Notes under the pieces: model-generated
What the model saw: the letters and a program-made list of their open reading frames with translations, nothing else
Told to the model about the DNA's origin: nothing
Databases searched by the model: none
Assembly (NCBI GenBank): GCA_022575985.1
Contig: JAKSXM010000014.1
Coordinates: 19,840,001 to 19,904,000, forward strand
Length of the DNA: 64,000 bases
Direction of reading: 5' to 3'
From: Anagrus nilaparvatae
Lineage: Eukaryota > Arthropoda > Insecta > Hymenoptera > Mymaridae
Shown: in pieces, positions 62,974 to 64,000 of the stretch
Position numbering within the stretch: position 1 is the first letter of the stretch
Layout of the letters: each line of letters begins with the position of its first letter
Made by a program: the position numbers and the translations under genes

Positions 62974-64000
62974 TTGGTTTATAAAAATTTTAACCAATTC
63001 AAATGGTTTTATGCAAGTAGATCCAACGTTTATAAAAATACAATAATTTTGATACCTAATTAAATTTTTTATATCTTATTTTTTTATTTCTCAGGCCTTT
63101 TGGACTGTATTTGTTAAGGTTTTTCTCTATTTTACATATTTTTTCATTATAAGTAAACTTGTTTTATAAAAATTTTAACCTATTCAAATGGTTTCATGAA
63201 AGTGGATCCAAAGTTTATAAAAATACAATAATTTTGATACCTATTTAAATTTTTTATATTATGTTTTTTTATTTCTCAGGCCTTTTGGACTGTATTTGTT
63301 TAAGTTTTTCTCTATTTTATATATTTTTCTATTATAAGTAAACTTCGTTTATAAGAATTTTAACCAATTCAAATGGTTTCACGAAAGTGGATCCACCTTT
63401 TCTAAATATACAATAATTTTAATACTTATTTAATTTATTTATATCTTGTTTTTTAATTACGCTGGCCTGGTGGGCCGTATTTGTTTTAGTTTTCCTCTAC
63501 ATAGAATATTCTCTTATTATTAGTAAACTTAGTTTATAAAAATTTTAACCAAATCAAATGGTTTCAAGCAAGTAGATCCAAAGATTCTAAAAATACAATA
63601 TTTTTGATACCTATTTATATTTTTATATCTTGTTTTTTTATTTCTCAGGCCTTTTGGACTGTATTTATTAAGGTTTTTCTCTATTTTACATATTTTTTCA
63701 TTATAAGTAAACTTGTTTTATAAAAATTTTAACCTATTCAAATGGTTTCATGCAAGTGGATCCAACGTTTATAAAAATACAATAATTTTGATACCTATTT
63801 AAATTTTTTATATTATGTTTTTTTATTTCTCAGGCCTTTTGGACTGTATTTGTTTAAGTTTTTCTCTATTTTATATATTTTTCTATTATAAGTAAACTTG
63901 GTTTATAAGAATTTTAACCAATTCAAATGGTTTCATGAAAGTGGATCCACCTTTTCTAAATATACAATAATTTTAATACTTATTTAATTTATTTATATCT
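62974..64000 (+). repeat. Second copy of the 59096 segment, running off the window
   Basis: D/A mosaic 62974, B 63159, C1 63344 (TTCACGAAAG), A 63529 (CCAAATCAAATGG), B 63713 and C1 63898 repeat 59096 onward with an offset of 3878 bp. The last C1 is cut by the window end within TTTATATCT. Confidence 0.83.

Larger units (their letters stand above)
1..64000 (+). repeat. AT-rich satellite array of ~184-185 bp monomers with higher-order repeats
   Basis: Every base belongs to a head-to-tail tandem array. Monomers share the frame ttTATAAaAATTTTAACC, ATTCAAATGGTTTCA, a GATCC core, a T-rich middle, GGCC, a CTGTATTTGTT-like stretch, TTTTTCTCTA and AGTAAAC. Spacing measured between equivalent positions is 184 or 185 bp (for example 31734 to 31918, and 554 bp per A-B-C trimer). 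All copies have the same orientation; I saw no inverted copy and no non-satellite insertion. Distinct monomer types recur in fixed order, so this is a higher-order-repeat array and not a simple monomeric one. Such arrays are known at centromeres, pericentromeres, sex chromosomes and B chromosomes of eukaryotes; which of these applies here is not visible. The monomer is close to a nucleosome repeat length, which fits heterochromatin but does not prove it. Confidence 0.97.
13622..64000 (+). repeat. Region 2: A-B-C trimer and A-C dimer HOR subfamily with large segmental copies
   Basis: From about 13.6 kb the monomer consensus changes. A monomers read CTTTTGGACTG and TTGTTAAGG with ACATATTTTTTC. 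B monomers read CCTATTTAAATTTTTTATATTATG-like blocks ending GTTTAAG. C1 reads ATCTTG. Modules again begin with A and are mostly A-B-C1 (554 bp), A-C1 (369 bp), A-C3-D2-C2-D-B-C1 (1293 bp) and A-X-E-C2-C1 (931 bp). Large segments recur at offsets of 9793, 8687, 9056 and 16999 bp, all close to whole numbers of monomers. Two short stretches (about 28.9-30.3 and 38.0-39.4 kb) keep region-1-like features such as TTTTTGACTG and ATTAAATTTG, so the two subfamilies have exchanged sequence. Confidence 0.85.

Noticed and set aside
1..64000. CRISPR array
   Set aside because: The repeats are contiguous 184-185 bp monomers without spacers, and no cas-like gene is present.
1..64000. Transposon or retroelement, rRNA, tRNA or telomere repeats
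   Set aside because: I found no coding domains, terminal repeats, cloverleaf-like segments or short telomeric repeat units; all sequence fits the monomer types.
1..64000. Named satellite family or species assignment
   Set aside because: The consensus did not match any satellite I can recall with confidence. A library search is needed, so I give no name.

Overview
The whole window is satellite DNA. It is an uninterrupted head-to-tail tandem array of about 346 monomers of roughly 184-185 bp, all in the same orientation. I see no gene, RNA gene, transposon, microsatellite or unique DNA in it. The sequence is very AT-rich: a hand count of one A monomer (16024-16207) gives about 22% G+C. The length, homogeneity and higher-order structure are those of a eukaryotic (peri)centromeric or other heterochromatic satellite. 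The species and chromosomal location cannot be read from the sequence, and I do not recognise the family.

The monomers fall into position-specific types, named here for this annotation. A (184 bp) carries an AGATCCAAAG core. B (185 bp) carries GGATCCAACG and a TTATATTATG block. C (185 bp) carries GGATCCACC and a GGCC-N5-GGCC motif, with three spacer versions: C1 TGGTG, C2 TGAAG and C3 TCAAG. D (about 185 bp) carries AGATCCAACG and usually CCTAATTAAA. There are also minor types (B', B'', D2, E, A*) and recombinant ones (for example the 193-bp type X). Monomer starts are set by convention just after AGTAAAC; most modules then begin with an A monomer. Coordinates are good to a few bases.

Region 1 (1 to about 13.6 kb) is built from four modules: a heptamer A1-C2-D-C1-A2-B'-C1 (1293 bp), a pentamer A2-B''-C2-D-C1 (924 bp), a trimer A2-B-C1 (554 bp) and rearranged forms of these. 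Heptamer plus pentamer forms a 2217-bp 12-mer found three times (875, 6048, 9558). Region 2 (about 13.6 to 64 kb) uses the same types in a different consensus. Its A monomers read GCCTTTTGGACTG and TTGTTAAGG, and it is dominated by A-B-C1 trimers and A-C1 dimers. It contains four large near-identical segments of about 5 kb (13.6-18.8, 23.4-28.6, 32.1-37.6 and 49.7-54.6 kb). Between them lie a second duplicated segment of exactly 3140 bp (28594 and 37650), an 11-mer tandem duplication (19.5-22.9 kb), a 10-mer offset duplication (45.8-48.7 kb), runs of identical monomer types, and a more diverged stretch at 61.3-62.6 kb.

Nothing here works as a set of genes. What the sequence records is array evolution: repeated unequal exchange or break-induced copying, with breakpoints concentrated in a conserved box of about 55 bp at the monomer junction. 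The one strikingly GC-rich element is the GGCC-N5-GGCC palindrome (an SfiI recognition sequence) in nearly every C monomer. Its half-sites are kept while its spacer varies.
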